The position numbers were made by a program, and so were the translations under genes. From the NCBI GenBank assembly GCA_008931825.1, contig QXVZ01020919.1, positions 1 to 20,343 of the forward strand: a stretch of 20,343 bases of DNA, given 5' to 3'. The notes beneath the pieces are model-generated. The model did not search any database. It was not told the origin of the DNA and saw only the letters and a program-made list of their open reading frames with translations. Origin of the DNA: Phallusia fumigata (Eukaryota; Chordata; Ascidiacea; Phlebobranchia; Ascidiidae). Positions 9,088 through 18,454 of this stretch are shown here, piece by piece; the first letter of the stretch is position 1, and each line of letters starts with the position of its first letter.

Positions 9088-12000
9088 TCAGCTCCTCAAT
9101 CTTGCCTGCAACTTTTGCGAAGGGTTTTTTAACAAACACAGTGATGCTGACGTCAGAAGCACAATCCCGGAAAACCGAAACGACCAGTGGTAAGAATGCG
9201 TCGAGTCGACAAGCAAACCTGGATTCCAAAAACACAAACGTTGCTTTAGGCTATTTAACACCTCCAGAGCAACAACGCATTTACTTGAAGACAAACCTGC
9301 AATAAAAGGTCCAAGACCAATCCCTAAACCTTCCAGCAATAACAGCCAGCCATATGCATCAACGAAGTGCTGACGACCAAGCATTACCGCAACGCTGGTC
9401 TTCATGAAGCCGTTGCCATTGCTAAAGAAACCGACAACCACGGCTATTGCAAAAAGACCGTAGATGTTTGACCAGTGCGGACTTAACAACGTTGCCGTTC
9501 CCAAAATCGCCTACAAAAAAAGATCTTTTACTTGTTTAAGTAAAAATATAACCGCCAAAGAAGTTGTGTATGGTGAATACGTTTTATTTCAAACGTTTCG
9601 GCAATGCATGCACTGACGATGACAACACCGGTTGCCAAAGCGGTTGCAATAAAGTGTATTCACTATGAACAAGTTATCCGGCAGTTATGATTTTAATTGA
9701 GCTGCTCTTTAAGTCTGTGTTCATAACTTTGTTTGTTTGTTGTTTATTTTTTCTTGGCAGGCGGAACAAAGTCTAAATGCGTTATTCTCACAGTAAATCC
9801 TCCGTTGAGATACCTGTCCCATTGCAGTCCCGCAAGATCAATTTTTATTTGATTTTTTCGAATTTTTGAAGGTGGTGCCTTCAATTTTAGAATGCAGCTT
9901 AAGTTTTTTGCTTAGCGAAAGACAAGCGACCGAGAGAGGGTTAGAACTTTGGCGGTGGACTTCTAAAACTGGCGATTTGGTTTACGCTCCAGTGAAGCAA
10001 ATGAATACTTCAAAACGTTTTGGTAAGCTCTACGAGAAAACGGTTGGTAATTTTTGTGTTATCACTACGTACCTGATTAATGCTGTAAGCCCAAAAAGGG
10101 TGAATTTTAAGGCAAGTACCGAAACTGGCAGTTACGGGTCTTCCAACCACACCAGCTATGCCCATAGTGGACGACAACCAAGCAGCGAGGTTCGCTTCAA
10201 GACCAAGTTGTCTGTGAAATACAATAGTGTGGCGTTTTTTGATCACTCGCAACATTTTTGCTGCTTAAACTTCATCCAAATCAACACAAAAGTGGGGTAT
10301 TTCAAGAACGGGTATTCAATTATATTTAAAAACGTAAAGAATTATATATATTTCGTTTCATTGTCTTTTAGGTAAACACATTAGATGTCTTAATGTTGAA
10401 TTTATCGTCCAAAAAGTGTCAGTAAATTGGACGGTATACCTCACCTTCCTCTTTCAGTCAAATGGAGGTAGGGAATTACGACGGCACTCCATGATAGAAA
10501 GTCACATGTTGCTATCAACAGAAATACAGGATTTTTCCACAAATGGAAGGATCTAGTTAGGAACTCTTTTTGTGATTTCTTAGCGGCTGCGTTTTCGTCT
10601 TTACAACTTGTTTCAGAATATGGCTCGTCGTTAAGGATGTTGAGTTGTTGACTTGTAGCTGCTGGCGCTTTCCATGGGTTAAGTGGATGGTCTCGGATTT
10701 TACTTTTGGGAACGAAAAACGCTGCGCAAATACAAACATTAAGACCAATAGCTCCAGACAACAGCATTGCGCCCTAAAAAGTAAACAGTTGTTTTGAATG
10801 CTTGCACTGTAACTGTTTTGGGTAAAGTCGGCCTAATTTGCTTACTATAACTTTTACGTCACTTACTTCCCACGCAAAAGCCTGAACAAATTGTTGAAGC
10901 ATATACGATGTAAAGAAACTACCCAAACAAATGCCGCTGCCGAGAATGCTTTCAGCAAAAGATCGATCCTTGATAAAATAACTGTTGACGATGGAACTAA
11001 AACTGACAAGGGTCAGTACAGCACCGAGGCCTAAAAACATAAGAAGAATTTTAAATCTTAATAACAGTGTTTCGTAACAGTTATGCCCTGAAAGGTGGTT
11101 GGGCTAGTCCAAATGAATGGTAAATTGAGTTATAAATTATTTACACATTGAAAGTCTGTTTCAATGTGTTTGGAGAAGCCAAGCATGTGGTTTACATCTC
11201 TGGGTCTATAAATTTCCACCTTTTTTCACTCGTTTGAGCTGTATTGGCATTGGGTAAAACATTTTTCTGACAAATAATATGATTTCTTTGGTGCACCCCA
11301 ATAGTTTGTGATTTCTACACGAGGTGAAGTAAGGTTAGGACACTACTTACAGACAGTCAGATTCACCTGGCAAAAAACCATAAGTTAGGCCAAGAAACGA
11401 AACGTTGTTAGCGAAAGAACTTAAAGACCGCCCCACAAACGTTAGGATTCCACCAGCGATTCCGCACGTTCGACATCCAAATCTTTCGACGGCCATTCCA
11501 CAAACTGGACCTGACAAAAATTTGCATCAAGGAACAGGTGCATGTTAAAATTCTAAAGAAGGGGTCTCAACCGGGGGTGAATTCCCCTCTAGGAGGGAAT
11601 TTTGTATTTGTAGGGGAGGGGGGGATTTTGTATTGAATATTAAGGCTGATTCACATCAGATACGTCGCGGCTGGTGTAAAAGCCCCGCTGCTTGTTGCGA
11701 GAACAAAAACCGTACCGCAACCGGTGGACGCATTTGGTGTGAATCAGCCTTTAGAGTCTAAATATTTTATCAATGGTAAGGCCTTAGTTTCTCTGAAATT
11801 TTTAGCTTTGAATATTGGCTGAGAGGTTCATGGAATAACAAGGGTTGAAAACCTCTGCAAAGTCTTATTTTGCAACAAGAAATTAAAGGTAACGAGCAAA
11901 AAGTCTCAGTAAACAAAACAATACGTGGTTTGGGGTTCTTAATTTGAGCCATGTCCCCACCATACTTACCTAAGATGCAACCAACGGCTGTGGGAAGACT

Positions 12001-12162
12001 GCCAACGAAGGAAAGGTATCTTGCGGTTGCGTTAAATGCTCGAATCCATTCCGGGTATAAAACTCCTACTGCCTGGATCATGCCGAACGTTAGGGAGTAC
12101 GCAAAACTCGATGCAATCAACGCAATCCATCTGTATCTCAGGTTTTCTGCCTGGTCAGTCAT
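9088..12162 (-). CDS. SLC16/MCT-like transporter, gene C, complete and intact
   Basis: Seven exons: 12162-11970, 11510-11367, 11030-10867, 10773-10445, 10211-10073, 9510-9297, 9218-9088. They sum to 1314 nt, i.e. 437 residues plus TGA, a normal length for the SLC16 family. Donors are good (GTAAGT at exons 1 and 3, GTGAGG at exon 4, GTACGT at exon 5). The hydrophobic pattern fits 12 helices with a cytosolic loop in exon 4 (around residues 190-240). Motifs: GPVCG and ERFGCR; NSYFIKDR with GSGICLG; LWKNPVFLL before helix 7; GVVGRP in helix 8; GPFIAG and LLVDSTHSYHWSF near the end. The usual first MCT signature, [DE]G[GS][WF][GA]W, is not present: the protein starts MTDQAENLRYRW. The last intron (9296-9219) is only 78 nt, a multiple of three, and stop-free; I call it an intron because GPFIAG joined to LLVDSTHSY restores the family motif and gene B has a 172-nt intron there. 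The start Met is the one conserved in A and B. Confidence 0.88.
9561..9715. repeat. fold-back repeat in intron 5 of gene C
   Basis: Inverted arms at 9561-9605 and 9629-9676 both give a GTGAATAC...TTATTnCAAnCG pattern when one is complemented. The flank up to 9715, complemented, reads GACTTAAAGAGCAGCT...AAAATCATAACTGCC, matching 719-752 in gene A in inverted orientation. Intron 5 is 562 nt here but only 68 nt in gene B, so the element is an insertion. The rest of this intron (9716-10072) holds nothing I recognise. Confidence 0.55.
11561..11632. repeat. G-rich low-complexity stretch with hairpin, possible hAT end
   Basis: Within intron 1 of gene C. The stretch GGGGTCTCAACCGGGGGTGAATTCCC resembles the terminal sequence of many hAT-type repeats, and AATTCCCCTCTAGGAGGGAATT forms a short hairpin. 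No matching second terminus was found, so the assignment is weak. Confidence 0.25.
11643..11750. mobile_element. PIF/Harbinger-like MITE, 108 bp
   Basis: A perfect 13-bp terminal inverted repeat, AGGCTGATTCACA at 11643-11655 and TGTGAATCAGCCT at 11738-11750, is flanked on both sides by the trinucleotide TTA (11640-11642 and 11751-11753). A 3-bp TTA/TWA target duplication is the hallmark of the PIF/Harbinger superfamily. Inverted similarity continues inward imperfectly for about another 12 bases. There is no coding capacity, so it would have been moved by a transposase encoded elsewhere. It lies in intron 1 of gene C and is absent from intron 1 of A and B. Confidence 0.75.
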
Positions 12163-13084
12163 TAAACAGCACTTGTATAAATGTTTCCAATTCTCAATGA
12201 ACAACACTATTTTAAAACCTGTGAATAAAAACAGAAACACCCAGCGGTCCGATGTGTTAGGCGGATTAAGATACGGATACAGAACGTAGTCAAAACTTCC
12301 GCTTTTACAAACGCTTATCAACGATTGCAAGACCAGGGATATGACTGTATAAAACGTGGCTTGCAAAACAGACGTAATGCAATACAAACTGCTGCTGCCA
12401 GACAAAACAATTCAGAATTCAATTCATTTTGAAATCCACTTCACTTGCTTAGCTGCACAGAACGATAAGTTCCATTATACCAGGCTATTTCCAAAGCAAA
12501 ATAAGATATGACTGTTTCAAACGTTTTCCCTACTGCCTTTGCTGCTGAATTGCTGCGTAAAACCGCATGAGCTGAGGCCGGAAATTATGATGCCGCCTAG
12601 GGCGTCGAAACGCTGTTTTTCTGCTAACCGCGATAGCCTGCGCACACTGTGGGAAGTCGCCTTTGGTTGAACCACCATTGTATATTACACTGAAGGTCAA
12701 GTGTGTGTGTGTTGGAAATGTGGCCTGTTAAATATTAAGTTGTGTTTAGGAAAATTTTGCTTCAGCAAGATTAAAGTGAATAGAAACAGCCCGGTTGCTT
12801 TGATCATGCATGTTGATATAGCGCCCAGAGAATTAGTTTGAACAAAATGTCATAAAAAAACACACGAAGCAAAGATCACATAAATTCCCACAATTTTGAT
12901 CGAAAATAATGATACGACTGCGGCTAGTTGTAAAATTAGAAACACAACAGTTCATACGTTTTGCAATTCATTCATTTGTTTGCAAGTAGGAATTGAAAGC
13001 AATACTTGTTCAATACCTTTTTTTTATTTAACACCATTTTCTTAGTTAAATACCAGCACCAAGTTACTAAGTTACTCAAATTAC
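12163..13084. other. region upstream of gene C, no recognised gene
   Basis: A weak acceptor (TTTATACAAG on the minus strand, ending at 12172) lies 9 nt before the gene C ATG. The frame upstream of the ATG stays open to 12405, but that stretch is not shared with A or B, so I treat it as untranslated. Nothing else is supported in the rest of the interval. Confidence 0.4.
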
Positions 13085-13567
13085 CGACCAGCAATAACAC
13101 GTATTTCGATCCCGCAATACACACTGGCCTTGATAAATCCATGGCAGAAACCAGTTATCGCGGTTTATGCAAACAGGCCGTAAACAAATCAATAAGGACT
13201 GAACAACGTTGATGCTTTTACGATTGCCTAAAAGTAACATAAAATTGTTTTCAAGTTTGTTTCAATACGGTTTTTTATATCGTTGTTGAATTTCTGCAAA
13301 CAACGCAGTATGGCATGGTATCTTGGTGCGGCATGCGGAGCAAATCATCAATAGCGACGGTGGGCCTTACGCATAATACGTAGCGTACTGTACAGGCATA
13401 TTTAACTGCAACAATTATGCTTGTCATATCATTTGAGACACATCAAATGCTCGTATCCATTTTGCACAAAAAACCCGGATAAAGAAAGAATAAGGAATTC
13501 CAAGTCCAAAACCGTAGACATCGCACGACGCCAACAAGGTAATTCATTTAAATCTTGTGTCGCCCAT
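13085..13567 (-). pseudogene. SLC16/MCT-like relic, gene D (remnants of exons 1 and 6)
   Basis: On the minus strand, an ATG at 13567-13565 is followed by MGDTRFK, then TGA (13546-13544) where the paralogues have TGG (the W of YKW/YRW), then ITLLASCDVYGFGLGIPY and WIRAFDVS, which align with exon 1 of genes A-C (LASSFAYSLTFG; WIRAFNATA). A second block begins at 13227 after a TTTTAG acceptor and reads AIVKASTLFSPY, then TGA in place of the W of SPYW, FVYGLFA, then TAA, then TAITGFCHGFIKASV. It matches the start of exon 6 of gene B (ASLGAATFFSPYW; HGLFA; GFIRAS), with three residues lost. Exons 2-5 and 7 are not recognisable, and the two remnants are only about 210 bases apart, so most of the gene has been deleted. 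It is a dead older member of the array. Confidence 0.75.
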
Positions 13568-14545
13568 TTCGTCAACTATCAGAAAAGTGCGGCTAATTGA
13601 CACAGGGTGCTTAAAATGTTCGTCGTTTACCCTTATGCTCTCAAAAAGTTTTTAATTTAAAACTATGGCTGCAATACCTATAGTGCGTGCAGCTGCTTTC
13701 TAATAAAACTGTGCGTATAATTGCTGTTGACAGAAATGAAATGCAATGCGATAGTTATAGTTCCTGTCTGGCATATATTGCACAAAATTATTTAATATAG
13801 AGCACATAAACTAATCCTTTCTTTTCACACATAACCAAATGCAAATCTTAGGACTTTTAGTTAAATTTTTGTTCGAAATTTATAAACAACTTTACGCCGT
13901 GACGCAGTTATCCAGCAGAAACAATTTAAACAACAACTTTGAACTACAATATAACCATCGTTTGTTCCACTGTCGTCGCATGAGTTGGTCTTAAATCAGG
14001 CCTGAGCTCGAACGGTCCCCCGGGTCCCTGTGGTTGCCTCTAACCGGCAGTTTAGGCTAATTCGAATTAAAAAAAAATTCTATTTCATTGAATCAACGAA
14101 TTTTGTTGTAAAGCAATCTCGCTATTCTTCTAGCCATAATGTATACTTTTTCCTTCTTGTTAAAACCATGTTTTTTTATGATTTTTATGAAGAAACCTCT
14201 GTAATGTTGATCACTAAACTTCCTCTGAACGCTCGCAGGATGTTTTGTCAATTGGAAAATTGATTATGGTGACACATCCTATACACGGCGCGCTGTAAAG
14301 ATTAAACAAGGCTACCAATGTGATGTTATGGCTTAATCTATTTAGACAAGACTTTCGCTGTTATAGCAGATTGAAGGAAAACTAATTTGAAGTAATAGCG
14401 TGGGTGTGCATATAATCTAAAATAACAATACAAAGCCAGGTGTTCCAGTTATAGCCGTGGTACTGTCTGTAATGTAAGTGCATACCTTTTGTGAAACAAC
14501 TTTAGAATCATAAAAAATACTGTTCGACTCTTAAATTGTTTCCAG
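13568..14545. other. intergenic region before the secreted-protein gene
   Basis: No gene, RNA or repeat recognised. The right end is a good 3' splice site, TTAAATTGTTTCCAG, ending at 14545 and 26 nt before the ATG of the downstream plus-strand gene. This may be a 5' UTR intron end or a spliced-leader acceptor. Confidence 0.4.
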
Positions 14546-14571
14546 CTTATATGAATTCCTTTGTGTAAAAC

Positions 14572-17409
14572 ATGGTTCAAAGTTTGGCATTTCTGGTTGT
14601 TCTGTGGGCAACTTGTGGCTGCCAAGGTAGGAGTCTTGTTTTTGAATGTTGCTTTACGTTAAATAACGATAAATTTATATTGTCGATAGCTAAGATTTAC
14701 AGAGGCATAGCATCAGTCGACACAACATCATCGGGGCCAAAGGTTAATGTGACAGTTGTCTATGAGATGTGTTTCTATCTTCCTCCCTTACATGTCGATG
14801 TCAAGGTAAGAAACTGTACGGACTGAAGAAAATGATATATTAGGTTGCGTGTTTTTTCTAAAATGACAGCACCGAACTAGTGACACCATGTTGTAATTCC
14901 GAAACACTGCTGGTAAAAGAATCGAGCTGACTTGTGTGGCTAACTTTATTTATTCGACATATTCGTTCGAACCATCTGTTTCATTGGTTTAGTATAAACT
15001 CAACGGTTATTGAACTGCTATAGGTCGTGAAATATTAAGAAATACCACATTTTTAAACCTTATTTATTGAAACGACTTCGACTTAGCACGAGGCCTTCAT
15101 ACTAAGAATCGGAGTGAATCTTTGCGTTACAACATANAACGACTTCGACTTAGCACGAGGCCTTCACTACAAAATCAGAGTGGCTCTTTGCGTTACAACG
15201 TACCGAGTCCGATCAAAATGTTAAATGGGATTCTAAATTAAACGCGCCGTTCTGTAGTTGTAAACCAGTGAGAAAGATTTCTGGGCAGCAAAATATTCGT
15301 TTTTGCAAAGTGCAACTTTTATACGATGTATCGCGTCTAAACTCTCACGGGATTTTTGTGTTTTTAGCCCGCAAAGTGTGTGGTGAAAAAAATACAGTGT
15401 GTTGATGTGACGAAGCTAAAAACTTTGACAACCACTGAAGATTATACTTTTTAGAAGTTGACGTCGCAATTAAACTTTGTACTAGGAGTTAAAAATAAAG
15501 GGTACAACCACACTAATGCAGAAGCCATGACAACAATCAGTCATTTTCCCATAATACTGATATTAAAGGTGATCTAAATGGAGTAAAATCAGCCACTCTT
15601 GCTATGTTTACAGGTAGCGCCCGCAGATGGAAGTTCAACCCTTAACTTTACACTGAACGTGTACAACATCAAATCAACAAGTTTTCAAGGGGAGTTGGTA
15701 CGAAACGACAAGGCGACTGGATGGGGTGCAATGATGATAACAGTTTACTGGGTGGCCTTTGAAAATTCACGTAAGAACAATACAGGCAGTGATTAGACAA
15801 ATATGCACGTTTTTCGCGGGGTCCGAACAATGACAAAACTGATTTAGCACTAAACTGTATCAACTTTCACGTTCTGCCTGTAATGTTGTTCACCGTCTAT
15901 AGAACAGTTAAGTATTCTAGAATGTTATAGAATTTCTTCGCATGTTTTCCATTCGGTAAACCGAATAAAAGACAACAAATAGCATTCCGAAAACAAAGTG
16001 CTGGAATGATCAAAGTCTTGCTCGGTGGCATGTACGTGTTTTCCCCCTTTGTCATTAAAGTTTTTTCATACAATTACCCGATATAAAAAAGCTGTTTTAG
16101 ACTCGAAAACTCTGGGGTTCTTGTCTCTGAGATTTTAAGTTACACGGTGAGCAACCAAAGCGTCTTTGTGGCAATATATATTCGAATAAACTCATATCGA
16201 CAAACTTTTTAGAGGTTTCTTGTTTCTTTGTTTAACTTTTAACTGATTTAAAATTCTCGGTCAAATAATTCGACTAATTTTTTATTGCCAACTTCCAGAC
16301 TAAGGTCACCAAGGGCAAAGTATTTGATTTAAAGTTTTTGTGATGGCATAGTTTGACTTAACTTGCAACCCAAAGTGTCCGACCCTTTAAAACCCTAACA
16401 CAACACTTACCACGTAATACGAAAATTGGTTTAATGTGATTCGATTTAGTGGCTTTCAATAATACTCCTGGCTACTTCGACATCTTCTACACCTACCAGC
16501 CCTCACTCAATTTTACCTGGGCGGGAGCACGTGACTTTTGCAGCGTTTTCAAAAACAACACTGATATTTGTACTCAAGCACAAGTATGCAAGGACACCAA
16601 AGTGAGAATGGTCAAATTCACCTACGGACCCCACTGGGTTCCAATAATGTGAGTAGTGATTTTGGCTTTGACAAACTGCGCTAAATGTGTTTGTTTAGCG
16701 AATAGAAAACTATTTATTTAGTGTCAATTAGGTTTTTTAGTATTTAATGGCAGAGGACATGCTAAAAAAGTTGACTTCACATGCGTAATCTACAAACTAA
16801 AACGACTTCAGCTCTTTAGAGTTTTAACCATGCAGGTGCTAATATGGTCAAACCTGGCCAAACTTACTTTACGTTTGTACAATAAAGCCCAAATTTTTAA
16901 GAGCCAAAATACAGTAATTCAAAAAACTATTTTTTATGTACTCATTAAAGTTTTCGCAACAAAACGTTAATCTAATACTAAAACATGTGTAATTCTATTT
17001 TACAACACCTAATCAAAAACACAAGTAGAAAGAACCATCATACATAGGTCCAAGGGAGCCATTGTTTGACCACCCTTTTAACCACCCTCTTATATACCAT
17101 AATGATGTCAACCGATTCGAAAAATATCTCTGCAAAATTATGATGCCCATTCTTTTGGACAACATGGTCTTCCAACAACAACAATGTAGTCGATTATATA
17201 TTCTTAAGCTTCTGAAATTTTTTTACCACAGCGATGCGACCAACGACTGGCTGCAGATAAGTGAAGGACCTGATATTTGCAAGACCTACACTGCTTTGCA
17301 TGGGCAACCAACTTGGGGCAACCAGACCGGGTCTTGTTCCCCGTACAACACTCCTTATGATCCCTGTACCCTTAAAGGCCATGTATTTTGTTGCCGACCA
17401 TCTCAATGA
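14572..17409 (+). CDS. secreted glycoprotein of unknown family
   Basis: Exons: 14572-14805, 15614-15770, 16450-16648, 17232-17409 (TGA). Phases run 0, 1, 2 with good donors (AAG|GTAAGA, CAC|GTAAGA, AAT|GTGAGT) and acceptors (TTTACAG, GATTTAG, ACCACAG). The sum is 768 nt, 255 residues. The N terminus MVQSLAFLVVLWATCGCQ is a typical signal peptide, with cleavage likely near residues 16-20. Six N-X-S/T sequons are visible: NVT, NFT, NNT, NFT, NNT and NQT. Cysteines cluster in the last two exons (DFCSVF, DICTQAQVC, DICKTY, GSCSPY, DPCTLKGHVFCC), so a disulfide-stabilised extracellular protein is expected. There is no second hydrophobic segment, so it is probably secreted. The first exon may contain a 63-nt in-frame intron (14627-14689; G|GTAGGA ... 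GATAG|CT); removing it would give 234 residues. I do not recognise the family. Exon order and phases make the gene secure; its function is unknown. Confidence 0.8.
15070..15203. repeat. imperfect 67-bp tandem duplication around an N
   Basis: 15070-15136 and 15137-15203 both run AACGACTTCGACTTAGCACG...TTTGCGTTACAAC, with about ten differences in the middle. The second copy begins at the single N at 15137. It lies in the first large intron of the secreted-protein gene. It may be a true tandem repeat or two haplotypes joined at a contig edge. Confidence 0.6.
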
Positions 17410-17568
17410 CGTGCTTGCTGATTTGGTTGAGAGTTGGGCCTTTTTCGCGTTTCTTCCATTTTTTTCAGTTGTATTTTTTTCTGTAAGTATACGACTTGCT
17501 TTGGTGTTGGGCCGAACTTATTCCAGTTGGAAACAAATTGTTCATGAAAAATATGAAAGAACATTTTG

Positions 17569-17574
17569 ATTAAA
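17569..17574 (+). terminator. variant poly(A) signal ATTAAA of the secreted-protein gene
   Basis: ATTAAA, the commonest variant of the hexamer, lies 160 nt after the stop codon. The same motif occurs in the duplicated copy at 19525-19530. No AATAAA occurs between the stop and this point. Confidence 0.45.
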
Positions 17575-17732
17575 GGCTTGTGCGATGAACAAAATGAAAA
17601 ATACAGTTAACAAACAACCATTAGTACGATTACTTTTTACCATCAACTTATAAGAAGAAGGCACAACAAACCCAAACAACAAAAACATAAAGACAGACAC
17701 ATTTTTTTACAGACACCCAAAAAACTTTTCAG

Positions 17733-18118
17733 TTAACCTTTCAGTAACTGCAGTGGTCTAGTGCTGCAGAAACGTGCCGGAGCACCGCCACCTCTACAAG
17801 CGTTGGTTTGTAAGGGAAATGAGTGTAATGGCTTTAATGTGGGTGATCGATGGGTGGTTGTTATTGAAAATAGTATTATTGTATCATTGCTGCTATAATA
17901 ATGTTCTGGGATATTCCCGTTTTTAGGAGGCAATAACAGGCTTATGTAGAGAGTTCCAGCATCTCCGGCAACTATAAAATTGCCCATACACTTCTGGTAA
18001 AGTGCCCTTGCAATGTCGTCTTTGCTCTCACTTCGTCGTAAGCCCCCACAGACAGGTTGAGGTGCAACCTGTGACGTGAGACGACGTTTAAATCCCAGGT
18101 TCTGCTGCCTAAATGAAC
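17733..18118 (-). CDS. probable terminal exon of an unrecognised minus-strand gene
   Basis: On the minus strand a strong 3' splice site (TATTTTCGTTTTTGCAG, ending at 18119) is followed by a frame open for 127 codons to TAA at 17735-17733. The frame is also open upstream to about 18230. The encoded part starts SFRQQNLGFKRRL, continues with a basic and polar stretch (VCGGLRRSESKDDIARALYQ), then KCMGNFIVAGDAGTLYIS, and ends in a Pro/Ser/Thr-rich tail closing with RPLQLLKG. The first 60 residues look like real protein; the tail is less convincing. Upstream exons would lie to the right, beyond the duplicated block. The gene converges tail to tail with the secreted-protein gene, with stops about 320 bases apart. 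I recognise no family and found no good poly(A) hexamer. Confidence 0.45.
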
Positions 18119-18454
18119 CTGCAAAAACGAAAATACCAATGCGGTTCGACGAACCTTTCCCGTGTTCCTGTCTGCAGAACGGGCGTACCAGACACTGTGA
18201 ATGTGCAGGAGCTTTGTTTACATATAAAACTCAAGGTAAAATAGTAGGATTTCTGTAAATGATAAAGTCATGTACTGCTGTCGTGCGACGTATTGTGTAA
18301 ATATCTTGACAGGACATTAGCAAACAATGCCACATTAAATATAAATCCAGCTTAATGGTTGTTTTCTGACAGGCCTATGTTGCCATAGCGAATATCTACA
18401 CCGACTTTTTATTTTCCAGTGAACCATATACGTAACCACTTGGCGGAAGTGTAN
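18119..18454. other. interval between the two duplicated copies, no confident gene
   Basis: The minus-strand frame of the preceding exon stays open to about 18230 here, but this part includes the splice acceptor and is probably intronic. On the plus strand, 18176-18235 has an exon-like shape (CTGTCTGCAG before, CTCAAG|GTAAAA after), but it overlaps that frame and has no partner. A single N at 18454 precedes the second copy. Confidence 0.3.

Larger units (their letters stand above)
16499..18387. repeat. first copy of a 1,889-nt duplicated segment
   Basis: This segment recurs at 18455-20343 with a constant offset of 1956. Every stretch I compared by eye was the same, and the long open frames inside translate identically. 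It contains most of exon 3, intron 3 and exon 4 of the secreted-protein gene and the minus-strand terminal exon. The first 67 bases after it (18388-18454) are unique in the window. Confidence 0.9.

Noticed and set aside
9866..10375. 169-codon plus-strand frame
   Set aside because: It lies antisense across exon 5 and the flanking introns of gene C, whose exon has correct splice sites and family motifs.
12163..12405. 81-codon N-terminal extension of gene C, open in frame upstream of the chosen ATG
   Set aside because: Not shared with A or B, which have an in-frame TGA just upstream of the ATG. An acceptor lies at 12172, and the extension would put extra hydrophobic stretches before helix 1, which is unusual for SLC16.
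13006..13084. Possible exon 7 remnant of gene D
   Set aside because: Only a T-rich stretch loosely resembles the LLKNP region of exon 7; no frame or motif is preserved.
15951..15966. Perfect 16-bp palindrome ATTCGGTAAACCGAAT
   Set aside because: Isolated in an intron with no partner or context; a palindrome this short can occur by chance.
17261..17569. 102-codon plus-strand frame overlapping exon 4 of the secreted-protein gene
   Set aside because: It is a different frame over a securely spliced exon and its 3' UTR; its hydrophobic part comes from T-rich UTR sequence.
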